64,000 nucleotides of DNA. Source: Desulfovibrio intestinalis (GTDB taxonomy: Bacteria; Desulfobacterota; Desulfovibrionia; Desulfovibrionales; Desulfovibrionaceae). The number at the start of each line of letters is the position of its first letter. Position 1 is the first letter of the stretch. Of the stretch, positions 27,577 through 36,725 are shown piece by piece. The notes beneath the pieces are model-generated. The model worked only from the letters and a program-made list of their open reading frames with translations, was not told the origin of the DNA and did no database searches. Made by a program: the position numbers and the translations under genes. Location of the stretch: positions 1 through 64,000 of the forward strand of contig NZ_JACHGO010000004.1 of the NCBI RefSeq assembly GCF_014202345.1, read 5' to 3'.

Positions 27577-27605
27577 GAAGGCCGTGCGATAATCGCGCGG
27601 CCTTC
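27577..27605 (-). terminator. Terminator of dpaL
   Basis: A 13-bp stem with one G-T pair (27577-27589 with 27593-27605) closes a three-base loop. T-rich sequence follows on the minus strand; it could also stop the convergent methyltransferase transcript. Confidence 0.85.
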
Positions 27606-27694
27606 TTCGTCATAGATGTTTACTGCACTCAACTGAGCTGTTTCAAAATGAAATCGCACTAAATTTTAATCTACTCTGCCCGCCCCCAGCTACA

Positions 27695-28921
27695 TTATAC
27701 GCCACATGCCTCACTGCCGTAGCGCCCGTGCCAGACAATCTGACGGTACAGGTCCGGCGAAGTATCGCCTTCGGTGCTGAAAAGCAGCACACGCGACGAT
27801 GCGTTCAGCCCCAGAGCCTGCCGCACTTCAAGCATGCCTGGATTTTTCATCACATATTCCAGAGCGCCCAGCGGAGCAGCCCCAGATTCGCCGCTGCACA
27901 CGGGCGTGTCGCCCGGCAAGGGAGCGGCCAGAATGCGCATGCCGTTGGCAGACACCGGATCTGCGCAGGAAAGCGCCCCTGCAGCCCTGTCGCGTAAAAT
28001 AGGCCAACACAAACTACTGGGTTCGCCGCAGGCAAGCCCGGCCATAATCGTCTGCATATGCCCGGTCACGGCATGGGGATGGCCGTCTGCCGCCTCGAAT
28101 GAGCGGTAAAAGCAATCTGCCGCGTGCGGTTCCACAACAACGGCTTCCGGCGCTTCGTCACCAAGCACGGAGGCAAAGTAGCCAAGCACGGCTGCGGCAA
28201 AGGAACCAACCCCGGCCTGAAGCAAAATATGGGTTGGGGGTTTGGCTCCGCTGCTCCGCCACTGCTCATCCGCCTCCAGCGCAAGGGTGGTATAACCCTG
28301 CATGATCCAGAGCGGCACCTCTTCATAGCCGTCCCAGGCGGTGTCCTGAATCAGCACGCCGCCCGATGTTGCGGCATGCTGCATGGCAAGACGCACGGTA
28401 TCGTCGTAGTTGAGCTCGGTGATGGTGCACTGCGCCCCGGTCTTGCGGATATTTTCCGCCCGGATTGGCGCTGATCCCTTGGGCATGAAAACAGCGGCTT
28501 TCATGTGCAGTTGCTGGGCGGTCCAGGCGACGCCGCGCCCGTGATTGCCGTCCGTTGCCGTCACAAGAGTAACATCGCCAAGTTTCTCACGCACGCCGGC
28601 TGAACACAGCAGATCGGGCGTCACTTCGTTCATGGGCAGTTCCAGCCGTTGCGCCAAATAGCGCGCCACGGCATAGGAACCGCCCAGAACCTTGAAAGCG
28701 TTGAGGCCGAACCGCCAGGATTCGTCCTTCACCTGAATTTCTGCCACGCCCAGATTGTCAGCCAGAGCCTTCAGCCGCACCAGCGGCGTTGCAGCATACT
28801 GCGCAAAACCCTGATGGAAGGACCGGGCCACACGCGCCTCTTCAGGTCCGAACAGGCTGACATCTACAGCCTGCCCTGCGCGGGCGCGGCGGCTGTTAGG
28901 GCAATAACTGACAGTCTTCAT
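27695..28921 (-). CDS. dpaL: Diaminopropionate ammonia-lyase
   Basis: This PLP fold-type II enzyme splits 2,3-diaminopropionate into pyruvate and ammonia. The PLP lysine lies in the typical ESWRFGLNAFKVLGGSYA block (about residue 77), the glycine-rich phosphate loop is replaced by TATDGNHGRGVAW, and GVGSFAAAVLGYF is also conserved. At 408 residues it fits YgeX/DpaL, not threonine dehydratase. No neighbour indicates a pathway, so it may simply degrade the non-protein amino acid or related D-serine-like compounds. Confidence 0.9.
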   Translation of the reverse strand: MKTVSYCPNSRRARAGQAVDVSLFGPEEARVARSFHQGFAQYAATPLVRLKALADNLGVAEIQVKDESWRFGLNAFKVLGGSYAVARYLAQRLELPMNEVTPDLLCSAGVREKLGDVTLVTATDGNHGRGVAWTAQQLHMKAAVFMPKGSAPIRAENIRKTGAQCTITELNYDDTVRLAMQHAATSGGVLIQDTAWDGYEEVPLWIMQGYTTLALEADEQWRSSGAKPPTHILLQAGVGSFAAAVLGYFASVLGDEAPEAVVVEPHAADCFYRSFEAADGHPHAVTGHMQTIMAGLACGEPSSLCWPILRDRAAGALSCADPVSANGMRILAAPLPGDTPVCSGESGAAPLGALEYVMKNPGMLEVRQALGLNASSRVLLFSTEGDTSPDLYRQIVWHGRYGSEACGV

Positions 28922-28959
28922 GTCTGGTCTCCCGTGGCAGGCACGTCGCCAAAGCCAAC

Positions 28960-29940
28960 TCAGTTGGGGTTGGCTGCGCGCGCAAATTCGTTATAGGCTT
29001 GGCGGCTGCCCTCTGCAGCACTATTGAGCTCTTCACGCACCGGGTTGTAAAAACCTTCGGCCAGCCCCTGGGCAAGCGCGTCTTTAAATGCCGTGCCCTG
29101 TTTGAGGAATTCACGGTAAACGCGCTCAACGTCAGGAGAAGCGGGGAAGGGAGGCCGCCCTGCGTCTTTCAGGCTGGCGTCAAGTTTGGCCACCACCTGC
29201 TCCAGCGCTTCACGGTCGGGCTTTTGCGTTACAAGCAGCCCGGCTGTTCTTGAGAACAGACCAAAAATCTTTCTGGCTTCCAGAATCTGCCTTTTGAGGG
29301 GATGCCCATAGAGCAGCACCTCTTCAACTGAAGAGGCCCGGGCTTCAATCATCCCCATATATCCGTCACGCGCGGCCATGAACTGTTCATGGCTTTTCGC
29401 GATACTGTTCGTCAGGGCTTCGCCCTTGACGCCGTCGTCACGGATGCTCTGATCATTAACGTAGCGCTCAAGAGCGCGATAGTCGGCCCGCATGCTGTCG
29501 ATACTCTGGTTCATATCGGTCACCCACTGGGCCAGAGCGCGCGACTCGTCTTCAGTGAACATTCCCTTCGGGGCGGCAAGGCGGGCAGACACGGCCTTGC
29601 CGTCGCCGCCAGCCGGGCGCGGAGCCAACAGCCATTCATGAAGGTAGTAGCGCACATTGCCCATCATTACGTCAGCCTGGGCAAAATAGGGATCGGCAAA
29701 GGTTGTGGCCACCACGTTATAGTAGGCAACCACAGCGTCTGCTGCAGCAAGCTGCTCTTGCGTGGGCGGCGGCCCCTGCTCTTTTGGCAAGTTGCCAGTG
29801 TCTGCGGCGGCTTCTGCGGATGCAGGCTGGGCCTGTTCCGTTTTTGCTGAAGAGGCGGAAGCTTCTTCCTTTTTGTCTGATTCGCAGGCGGCGAGACTCA
29901 GAACCCCAAGGCACACGAGCAGGATGTATATTTTTTTCAT
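28960..29940 (-). CDS. YiiG-like DUF3829 lipoprotein
   Basis: The 326-residue protein has a lipoprotein signal peptide (MKKIYILLVCLGVLSLAAC; lipidated Cys19) and then a charged, alanine-rich linker (about residues 20-60). The folded part contains the VVAYYNVVATTFADPYF segment characteristic of the YiiG/DUF3829 family. Function is unknown; it should sit on the periplasmic face of a membrane. It lies 38 bp upstream of dpaL on the same strand, perhaps cotranscribed. The ribosome-binding site is weak. Confidence 0.75.
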   Translation of the reverse strand: MKKIYILLVCLGVLSLAACESDKKEEASASSAKTEQAQPASAEAAADTGNLPKEQGPPPTQEQLAAADAVVAYYNVVATTFADPYFAQADVMMGNVRYYLHEWLLAPRPAGGDGKAVSARLAAPKGMFTEDESRALAQWVTDMNQSIDSMRADYRALERYVNDQSIRDDGVKGEALTNSIAKSHEQFMAARDGYMGMIEARASSVEEVLLYGHPLKRQILEARKIFGLFSRTAGLLVTQKPDREALEQVVAKLDASLKDAGRPPFPASPDVERVYREFLKQGTAFKDALAQGLAEGFYNPVREELNSAAEGSRQAYNEFARAANPN

Positions 29941-30123
29941 GTTTTCTACTGTGAACGTCCCGCGCGTACACGCAGGCGCTCATTTTGTTGTGATTGTTTT
30001 GTGAATTAAAGCAGAGCAACGTTGCGGAAATATGATACCGAAGACACAGCCCCTGAAACCCGCATCAGGCCAGAATGCCCCCGCAAAAGACTAAAAAACA
30101 ATGCGGTTCAGGGAATGGGGGCG

Positions 30124-30155
30124 TGGGGAGGGCTTTTTATAAAAAACCCTCCCCA
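30124..30155 (-). terminator. Hairpin after the HAD gene
   Basis: Arms TGGGGAGGG (30124-30132) and CCCTCCCCA (30147-30155) pair perfectly, with T/A runs continuing the stem inward. It lies 25 bp past the HAD stop codon on the minus strand. A T-tract outside the stem is missing, so this is a probable but not classical terminator. Confidence 0.55.
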
Positions 30156-30179
30156 AAAAACACTTCAAAATTAAAAGCT

Positions 30180-30830
30180 CTAACTCGCCACGCGGGCTTT
30201 TATCCAGTCGTTCAGGCCGGTCAGATCCGCGCCCCAGGGGTAGGCCGATTCCGACGCGGGCTTTATGTCTGGGCCAACGCCGTAAAAGAGCGTTCCCACT
30301 TCTTCCGCAGCATCATGATCCGTAGGCGCGTCACCCACCATAAGCACGTCCTGCGGCGTCAGGGGCAACGGGGCCACTATCTGGCCCAGCAGCTTGGCCT
30401 TGGCCGGGGGCGAACCGTGAATGGAGACAAAATAGTGGTCCAGTTTGCGTTCCTGCAATACCGCCAGCACTTCTTCGTGGGGCGCACCGGAGCAGACATA
30501 GAGAGGCAACTTGCCCTTCCAGGTGTCCAGAACTTCCTGAATGCCAGGTATAAGCGGGCAGCGGCGCACTTCGTCCAGGGCGTATTCCGAAAACAAGCGG
30601 CCAAGCTTTTCAGATTCTTCTTCCGAAATTTCGCGCCCAAGCACTTCATTGTAGAACCACTGGAACTTCTTGTAACGGCTTACCCCGCCATGCAGGCTGT
30701 GGTACATCACAAAGCGGTCCTGGGCTTCCTGGCCGTAGGGCGCGGCAATACGGGCAAAGGCCCGTGTTTTCACGGGCACGCTGTCCAAAATGACGCCGTC
30801 GCAGTCAAAAACAATGCATTGCAATGCCAT
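30180..30830 (-). CDS. HAD-superfamily phosphatase
   Basis: The 216-residue protein has motif I FDCDGVILDSVP (residues 7-18, nucleophile Asp9), motif II near CSGAPHEE and motif IV MVGDAPTDHDAA (about residue 168), so it should dephosphorylate a small metabolite, as phosphoglycolate and beta-phosphoglucomutase relatives do. The start at 30830 is preceded by AAGGAT, almost touching the stop of the acyltransferase gene. As last gene of the sugar-acid cluster it may remove the phosphate from an ulosonic acid phosphate. Its stop lies in a TAGAGC repeat motif. Confidence 0.85.
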   Translation of the reverse strand: MALQCIVFDCDGVILDSVPVKTRAFARIAAPYGQEAQDRFVMYHSLHGGVSRYKKFQWFYNEVLGREISEEESEKLGRLFSEYALDEVRRCPLIPGIQEVLDTWKGKLPLYVCSGAPHEEVLAVLQERKLDHYFVSIHGSPPAKAKLLGQIVAPLPLTPQDVLMVGDAPTDHDAAEEVGTLFYGVGPDIKPASESAYPWGADLTGLNDWIKARVAS

Positions 30831-30832
30831 AA

Positions 30833-31624
30833 TTATCCTTTTTGCGCCGGGATTGCCGATCCGCAAACGGTTGCGCCGTCACTGCCCCGCATGCCGATAA
30901 CCTTGGCGGGCACGCCGCCAACAATGGCAAAGGGGGCCACGTTACGGGTGACCACGGCTCCAGCGCCAACCACAGCCCCGCGCCCGATGCGCACGTCGGG
31001 CGTGATGACGCAGTTGGCCCCGATCCACACATCTTCTTCAATGATGATTTCACCGGGCACATGCCCCTGATGCATCATGGGCACATCCTGACGGGCGATG
31101 CAGTGATTGGCCGCCCGTATGACCGTACCCGGCCCCACTGCTGTATGCGCGCCGATTTCAATGCGCCCGGCATCGGCCCCTACATGCACATAGGGCGAAA
31201 GAGCCACACTGTCGTGCAGCACCAGCGTGCCGTCTGTGGCCGTAATGAAACAGCCGCGCCCCAGGCGCACATTATTGCCTATGGTCATGCCCTTGCATCC
31301 CGCAAGGCTCAGTCCCGTGCCAAAACGCGCCGAACCGCAGCGGGCGAACATCCAGCGCCAGCCAGCCAGACGCAAGGCCAGCCCCACAGGCGTGGGAATC
31401 CAGCCCAGCAGCGCTATCCACAACTCTTCCAGCGCAGCGCCCACACGGCGTCGCCACCCCGGCGCGCCGTGTGCAGCAGCTTTTCCGTCGTCAGACGAGG
31501 TCTGGCCTGCCCCCTGCCGTGAAGCGGTCTGGTTAACAGAAGCGGCGGAAGGAGGCGTGCCCGGCCCGGAGGCCGATGCCGTTTCCCCTTCCTGGCCCAT
31601 GCCCGGTTTTCCGAACTCGGCCAT
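30833..31624 (-). CDS. Hexapeptide-repeat acyltransferase
   Basis: The 263-residue protein has a disordered N-terminus of about 55 residues and then a left-handed beta-helix. The repeats run from [16 protein letters not shown] to [46 protein letters not shown], the canonical end of sugar O- or N-acetyltransferases. It starts at an ATG touching the stop codon of the cytidylyltransferase gene and ends at the HAD start, so all three are translated together. It probably acetylates the sugar made by this cluster; the acceptor is unknown. Confidence 0.82.
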   Translation of the reverse strand: MAEFGKPGMGQEGETASASGPGTPPSAASVNQTASRQGAGQTSSDDGKAAAHGAPGWRRRVGAALEELWIALLGWIPTPVGLALRLAGWRWMFARCGSARFGTGLSLAGCKGMTIGNNVRLGRGCFITATDGTLVLHDSVALSPYVHVGADAGRIEIGAHTAVGPGTVIRAANHCIARQDVPMMHQGHVPGEIIIEEDVWIGANCVITPDVRIGRGAVVGAGAVVTRNVAPFAIVGGVPAKVIGMRGSDGATVCGSAIPAQKG

Positions 31625-32395
31625 TTACTTGCTGTATTCCTTCATGAGGTCGTCGCCTTCCATAAGGCGCGTCACGCGAGCCAGATCTTCAGGGGTGTCT
31701 ACGCTCCAGCTGCGGCAGTCGGTGGGAACCATACGGACTTTTTCACCGTATTCGAGAATACGCATCATATCCACGGATTCATAGATTTCCAGTGGGCTTT
31801 CTTCCATTTCATTGAAGCGCAGCAAGTAGTCGCGGCGGAAAGGAATGATGCAAACCTGCTTGCGCATGGGCACCTTGTCCGATCCTTTTTTGCGCGAAGG
31901 AATGGCTTCACGCGAGAAATAGAGGGCGTCGTTAAAGCGGTCGACCACCACTTTCACTTCATTGGGGTCTTCAAATTCCTCAAGGGTGTCCATGTCGGCC
32001 ATGAGGTTGGTGACGTTGATGCTGGGATCAGCCAGCATGGGGGCCACGGCGGCGTCGATCATTTCGGGGCGCACCATAGGTTCGTCGCCCTGCACCATCA
32101 CCACGATGTCGGCCTTTTTGCCCGTGGCGGCCTCAATCTTGAGCAGGGCTTCCGCCGTACGCGTAGAGCAACGCACATGGTGGTCGCCGGTCATGACGCT
32201 GTTCAGCCCCGCGCTGGTGCAGTAATTTTCGATGATTTCATCGCAGGTGGCCACATAGGTGGCGGAAAGGGTTTTGCTCATGGCCGTACGAAAGGCCACA
32301 TGCCCGACCATGGGCACATTGTGGATGAGGGCCAGAGGCTTGCCAGGATAACGGCTGGACCCCATACGCGCGGGAATGATGGCGATAATGTTCAT
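31625..32395 (-). CDS. KdsB-like CMP-sugar-acid cytidylyltransferase
   Basis: The 256-residue protein has the signature IIPARMGSSRYPGKPLALI (residues 5-23), MVQGDEPMVRPEMIDA (about residues 95-110) and the SVDTPEDLARV ending. KdsB activates Kdo as CMP-Kdo for lipopolysaccharide. The cluster with an HpcH/HpaI aldolase and an epimerase, and no Kdo synthase (KdsA) here, makes a Kdo-like but different acid quite possible. The ATG at 32395 is preceded by AAGGAG. Whether a second kdsB exists in the genome would decide this. Confidence 0.85.
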   Translation of the reverse strand: MNIIAIIPARMGSSRYPGKPLALIHNVPMVGHVAFRTAMSKTLSATYVATCDEIIENYCTSAGLNSVMTGDHHVRCSTRTAEALLKIEAATGKKADIVVMVQGDEPMVRPEMIDAAVAPMLADPSINVTNLMADMDTLEEFEDPNEVKVVVDRFNDALYFSREAIPSRKKGSDKVPMRKQVCIIPFRRDYLLRFNEMEESPLEIYESVDMMRILEYGEKVRMVPTDCRSWSVDTPEDLARVTRLMEGDDLMKEYSK

Positions 32396-32610
32396 GCAAC
32401 GGCTCCTTGTGTCCGTATAAATTTTGAAATCTATGAACAATTTCCGTAATGCATCGCTCTGGCTGGCGTCTTGCGCCGCCGCTGCGGATTACCGGTAATG
32501 TCTGTTCTCTGCCAGCATATAGACTGTAGGCGGTGGCGGCAGCGCCGGGGCGTCATGCCCAGGCGCAGTCAGCTCGCGCAGCCACCTGAGTTTTTCAAAA
32601 TTGAAATGCT

Positions 32611-33525
32611 CTAGTCGTCGGTAGCCACAAGATACCCGCCCTCGGACGCCAGTTCCGGGTGGATTTCCTTGTGCTCTTCTTCCATAACGCGCAGGATGCC
32701 CTGCCCCAGGTCCACGGTCAGCGGCGGCACAAGCTTGCGCCCCACTTTTGGCATAAAGGCGTAAGGGGTCACCTGATAGTGGCCGCTGTTGGGGTCGTTC
32801 TGGTAATTGATAACCAGTTCCTTGCCCAGCATTTCGCCGATCATCTTGAAGAGATCGCTGACCCGCATGGGCTGGTTGCCGGAGATGATGATGTTCTGGT
32901 TTTCAAACTCGGGTGCCAGCACAGCCAGCGTTGCGGCGCTGGCATCGTCCACATGCACATATTCGCGCAGGGCCGTGGGCGCGCCATAGTATGTGATGCC
33001 GCCCGTGGAAAGCGCTTCGTAAACAAAGCGGTTGATGGCATTGCGCCTGTCTGACCGGGGGCCGTAAAGCGAACCATAGCGCAGGATGGTGTACGGCAGG
33101 TTGTGCATGGCCTGGTAATTTTCAATGTACAACTCGCAAGCCTGCTTGCTGCAACGGTAGAAACCGCCGGATTTGCCGTAGACATACAAGGAACTGGCGA
33201 AAACGTAACGCTTCACGCCAGCCTTGCGGCAGGCTTCAAGAATCATGACGTTGCCGAGCACGTTGATGCGCGCGGTGTCAACGGGGCGGTTATTGGCCTC
33301 GCCAATATCGGCGATGCCCGCGTAGTTGAAGACCATATCCGCGCCATCAATGGCTTTGCGCACTGTTTCTTCTTCCAGAATATTGCCAGTGAGCATGGTC
33401 TGGTCAGGACGCAGCCAAGGCGAGGGGTGCAGATCCACGATGGTGACGTTGTGCCCGGCCTCGGAAAGTTTGTCGCAAATATGCGAGCCCAAAAAGCCGG
33501 AACCGCCAAAAACTGTTATTTTCAC
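32611..33525 (-). CDS. NAD-dependent sugar epimerase/dehydratase
   Basis: The 304-residue protein is an extended short-chain dehydrogenase. It has the NAD motif TVFGGSGFLGSH (residues 4-15), NYAGIAD and a catalytic YRCSK (YxxxK, about residues 122-126), then LRYGSLYGPRSD. The position of the conserved upstream Ser/Thr (FASSLYVYG) is retained. It likely acts on a sugar or sugar nucleotide in the pathway formed with the aldolase and cytidylyltransferase genes. Gaps of 128 and 215 bp separate it from its neighbours. Its stop codon is part of a TAGAGCATTT repeat motif. Confidence 0.85.
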   Translation of the reverse strand: MKITVFGGSGFLGSHICDKLSEAGHNVTIVDLHPSPWLRPDQTMLTGNILEEETVRKAIDGADMVFNYAGIADIGEANNRPVDTARINVLGNVMILEACRKAGVKRYVFASSLYVYGKSGGFYRCSKQACELYIENYQAMHNLPYTILRYGSLYGPRSDRRNAINRFVYEALSTGGITYYGAPTALREYVHVDDASAATLAVLAPEFENQNIIISGNQPMRVSDLFKMIGEMLGKELVINYQNDPNSGHYQVTPYAFMPKVGRKLVPPLTVDLGQGILRVMEEEHKEIHPELASEGGYLVATDD

Positions 33526-33653
33526 AATTATTCTCCCTGGAGAATTTTATTGATCAACTATTCGCCGATACGCCCACAATTATGCGCGGCGTCACTGGTG
33601 CGCTGACCGCGTCAGACGCCGCAAGGGGCCTGTGACGCGGAACAGCCGCAGCT

Positions 33654-34448
33654 CTATTTGGGACGTTCTGACGCGCCCCAAAGAAAAACAGAATCAATGC
33701 CATAGGCAATAAAGCGGCTGCCTGCCGCAATCTGCCGCGTCAGCTCAGCGGGGTCAGGCTGCACAATATGCAGGCCCATGCGGGCCTTGTGGCGCTGGCA
33801 AGCCGCGTTTATGCGTTCCATTGCAGCCTTGAAATCCGGGTGGTCAAACTGCCCGGTGAGTCCCATAGAACCGGAAAGATCGTACGGTCCCACCATGATG
33901 GCGTCCAGACGCGGGTGCGTCAGTATGGCGTCCAGATTTTCCACGGCACGTATGTGCTCTATCTGGGCTACCAAAAATATTTCAGGCGCGCGCCGGGTGC
34001 GGTAGTTGTCAAAATCCTTGCCGAACGCATTGGCGCGGCAAAAGCCCACGCCCCTGTATTCCTGCGCGGTTTCACCCTTGCCCCGCCAAGTGTCCTGACC
34101 GGGGTACACCGACCAGTCAATAGCGCGGTCAAGCTGCTCGCGGCTCTCGATCATCGGAAAAATAAGCCCCTGAGCGCCAGCTTCCAGAGCGGATTTGATC
34201 TGGGTTTTACTGGCCTCGGGCAATCTGGCAAAGGGGGCGGCTCCACCGCATTCGATGGCGCGAAAGATGTCCGGCAGGCCAGTGCGCCCGAAGGAGCCAT
34301 GCTCCATATCCACGGCAACCCAGTCATAGCCGGCACGGGCCATAAGTTCTGCCACATCCGCGGAGGGCAATTGCAGCCATGTGCCTACCGTGGCTTTATC
34401 CGCCGCCAAAAGCGCGCGTATGTCATGTACGGTCATATCAAGCGGCAT
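33654..34448 (-). CDS. HpcH/HpaI family class II aldolase
   Basis: This metal-dependent pyruvate aldolase (264 residues) has the histidine base in AVDMEHGSFG (about residue 50), the metal ligands Glu in AQIEHIRAVENLDAI (about residue 155) and Asp in VGPYDLSGSMG (about residue 181), and the hydrophobic GAQGLIFPMIES block. Known relatives cleave or form 4-hydroxy-2-oxo acids, including 2-keto-3-deoxy sugar acids. As first gene before the epimerase and KdsB-like genes, it may supply the carbon skeleton by condensing pyruvate with an aldehyde. The substrate is not fixed by sequence. Confidence 0.85.
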   Translation of the reverse strand: MPLDMTVHDIRALLAADKATVGTWLQLPSADVAELMARAGYDWVAVDMEHGSFGRTGLPDIFRAIECGGAAPFARLPEASKTQIKSALEAGAQGLIFPMIESREQLDRAIDWSVYPGQDTWRGKGETAQEYRGVGFCRANAFGKDFDNYRTRRAPEIFLVAQIEHIRAVENLDAILTHPRLDAIMVGPYDLSGSMGLTGQFDHPDFKAAMERINAACQRHKARMGLHIVQPDPAELTRQIAAGSRFIAYGIDSVFLWGASERPK

Positions 34449-34630
34449 GCCGCCGCAGGGTTGAGGTTTATGCTCAAGAATTCAGTATACGCCCAGCGGC
34501 GGCAGCGTGCAATACGGCGCGGGGCAGGTACCCCCACAGATCAGGTATTTGCATGAATGCCATGAAGATGTATGTTTGCAAGGTGGATTAAGGCCTTTTG
34601 CCCATCCAAGCCCTTCCCCCAGGAGGATAC

Positions 34631-36634
34631 ATGGCAACCAAAACCACAATATATACGGAAATAGTGCCCTTGGGCGACGCGCTCGACAAACTGCTCAAGG
34701 CGTTGGATGCAGCACGCGCGGCCAGTGGTCAGGACAATTTGCCCCAACCAGTTTCCTGCCTCACGGCAGAAGCTGATGGCCGCGTACTGAGCGCATTTGT
34801 AGCAGCCGCGCGCCCCTATCCCCCCTTTCCCCTGGCTGCCGCCAACGGCTACGCCCTGAAAGCCTCAGATACATACGCTGCAACCAGTGCTGCCCCCGCC
34901 CTACTGCACGAGGGCAAGACCTGCTTCGCCGTCGCCTCAGGCGACGCCCTGCCCCCCTCTTGTGACGCCGTGGCCCTGTCTGTTCATGCTGCCGTGGACG
35001 GCAAAGGCGGCGTCAGCATTACGGCCCCCATGCTGCCCTGGCTGCATGTGCGGCGCGCAGGGGCCGACATGGCGGAAGGCGAAACACTATTCGGCCGCAA
35101 CCATATTCTGCGGCCGGGTGACATCGGCGCACTACTGGCCGCCGGGGTAGACAGTGTGCAGGTATGGGGCAACCCGCAGATATTCCTGGCAACGGCAGGC
35201 GGCAGCTTTATGAGCCCGCCGGACCAGACCAGGGACGTTGCCACGGCAACATCAGACCGCCTGATTGACGGAATTACCGCGGCTCTTGCCGCCAGGGCAC
35301 AGGGCTTGGGCTGCATTGCCCACCCATCAGCCCCTCTGGAAGCAGATGCGCAAGCCGTACGCAATTTTTTTCAAACCTCCATCAAAGGCGGCGCCCACGC
35401 TCTTGTTTTGTGCGTGACCGATGCGGCCACATTGGGCGTTGTGCGTACCCTGCTGGAAGCGGAGGGACAGATTGTGGCCCCCAATGTGGGCATGCTGCCC
35501 GGCGCGCCTACAATGATCGCCGTTTACGAAGGCAGGCCCGTGTTCTGCCTCCCTGCCAGCCCCGCTGGCACGTTTACAGCGTTTGCTGCTCTTGTGGTTC
35601 CCGCCCTATTGCTGATGTCTCGCCGTCCAGCACATTATTTTTCCGGCATTTTGCCGGGTTCAATGGATGAATTCGGCGACCTGACAGTGGAACTGGCTGC
35701 CAGCCTGCCTGCGCATCCGGGCCTTGATGTTTTCTCGCCTTTAGCCTTGAGCCGTGTGGCGGAAAAAACAGTGGCCCTGCCCCTGCGCTTGGGCGAAGGC
35801 TATAAAACTGCTGTTCGCGTTCAGGGCCTTGCTCACGTTACCGCCAACGGCAAGGGCGCGCCCCTTGGCAGTACGGTTCGCGCCCGCCCCCTCTGCCCGG
35901 TAGACAGCCTGTACAGCACGCTTTTCTGCGCTGGCGGCAACGACATGGTGCTGGACCTTATGGCTGATGAGCTGCTGCGTCTGCCCCATGCCGTGCAATT
36001 GGTTACAGCAGGTGCAGACGCCGCCGACGCCTTGACCGCCCTGAAGAACAATCATTGTCATATGGCCGTGCTGCATATGGCCGACGACGACAAGGGCGAG
36101 TTCAACTTTGCTTTTGTGCAAGAGCATTTGCCCAGAGTTAAGGTCGCTCTTGTAAATTTGGTGGTCCGTCAGGTGGGCTTGGTGGTTCCGGCTGGTAATC
36201 CGCAAAAAATCAAAAGTATTACCGACATCAAGGACAAGAAACTGCGTTGCGTTAATCGTCAGGCAGGATCGAGCACGCGCCTGCAGTTTGATGCCCTGGT
36301 GCGCCATGCCGGGCTGACCCCGCAGGATATTTCTGGCTACGAAGTGGAAGTGGAAAGCCAGTTGGCAGTGGCGGCCGCAGTGCTTACGGGCAAGGCTGAC
36401 TGCGGACCGGGAGTGGCAGCTGCCGCCAAGGCAATGGGGCTGGATTTCGTACCGCTGGGCGGCGAACGCTGGGACCTTGTTATTCCTGAAGCCTTTCTTG
36501 CCGACCCGCGTGTGTTGAGCGTTCAAAACCTGCTGCAACAGGCAGAATTCAAAAAACGCATCACCGCCCTTGGAGGCTATGAAATAAATTTGACAGGACA
36601 AAAACTTGAGCTTGGCGTTCGTCTAGGAGCATGA
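34631..36634 (+). CDS. MoeA-like domain fused to periplasmic-binding-like domain
   Basis: The 667-residue cytoplasmic protein joins a MoeA-like region (about residues 1-410) to a substrate-binding domain of the PBP-like/LysR-effector type (about residues 435-640, with VTAGADAADALTALKN, the DIKDKKLRCVNRQAGSSTR block and the LAVAAAVLTGKADCGPGVAAAAKAMGL region). MoeA inserts molybdenum into molybdopterin. Here several MoeA catalytic spots are altered: the MDGYA motif reads ANGYA, and the TGDEL and TSGG signatures are lost. It may bind molybdate or the cofactor without catalysis. AGGAGG precedes the ATG at 34631. It is divergent from the aldolase gene. Confidence 0.75.
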   Translation: MATKTTIYTEIVPLGDALDKLLKALDAARAASGQDNLPQPVSCLTAEADGRVLSAFVAAARPYPPFPLAAANGYALKASDTYAATSAAPALLHEGKTCFAVASGDALPPSCDAVALSVHAAVDGKGGVSITAPMLPWLHVRRAGADMAEGETLFGRNHILRPGDIGALLAAGVDSVQVWGNPQIFLATAGGSFMSPPDQTRDVATATSDRLIDGITAALAARAQGLGCIAHPSAPLEADAQAVRNFFQTSIKGGAHALVLCVTDAATLGVVRTLLEAEGQIVAPNVGMLPGAPTMIAVYEGRPVFCLPASPAGTFTAFAALVVPALLLMSRRPAHYFSGILPGSMDEFGDLTVELAASLPAHPGLDVFSPLALSRVAEKTVALPLRLGEGYKTAVRVQGLAHVTANGKGAPLGSTVRARPLCPVDSLYSTLFCAGGNDMVLDLMADELLRLPHAVQLVTAGADAADALTALKNNHCHMAVLHMADDDKGEFNFAFVQEHLPRVKVALVNLVVRQVGLVVPAGNPQKIKSITDIKDKKLRCVNRQAGSSTRLQFDALVRHAGLTPQDISGYEVEVESQLAVAAAVLTGKADCGPGVAAAAKAMGLDFVPLGGERWDLVIPEAFLADPRVLSVQNLLQQAEFKKRITALGGYEINLTGQKLELGVRLGA

Positions 36635-36640
36635 TAATAA

Positions 36641-36671
36641 AAAAGCCCCGCCGTCGGCAAACGGAGGGGCT
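36641..36671 (-). terminator. Terminator of iron-type dehydrogenase gene
   Basis: Arms AGCCCCGCCGT (36644-36654) and ACGGAGGGGCT (36661-36671), with one mismatch, are followed on the minus strand by TTTTTATTAT. It lies between two convergent genes and fits the minus-strand one. Confidence 0.75.
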
Positions 36672-36725
36672 GGGTATGGAGCGGACTGCGGCAGATCAGT
36701 CCGACCCTGGAGGAGAAGGGCAATT

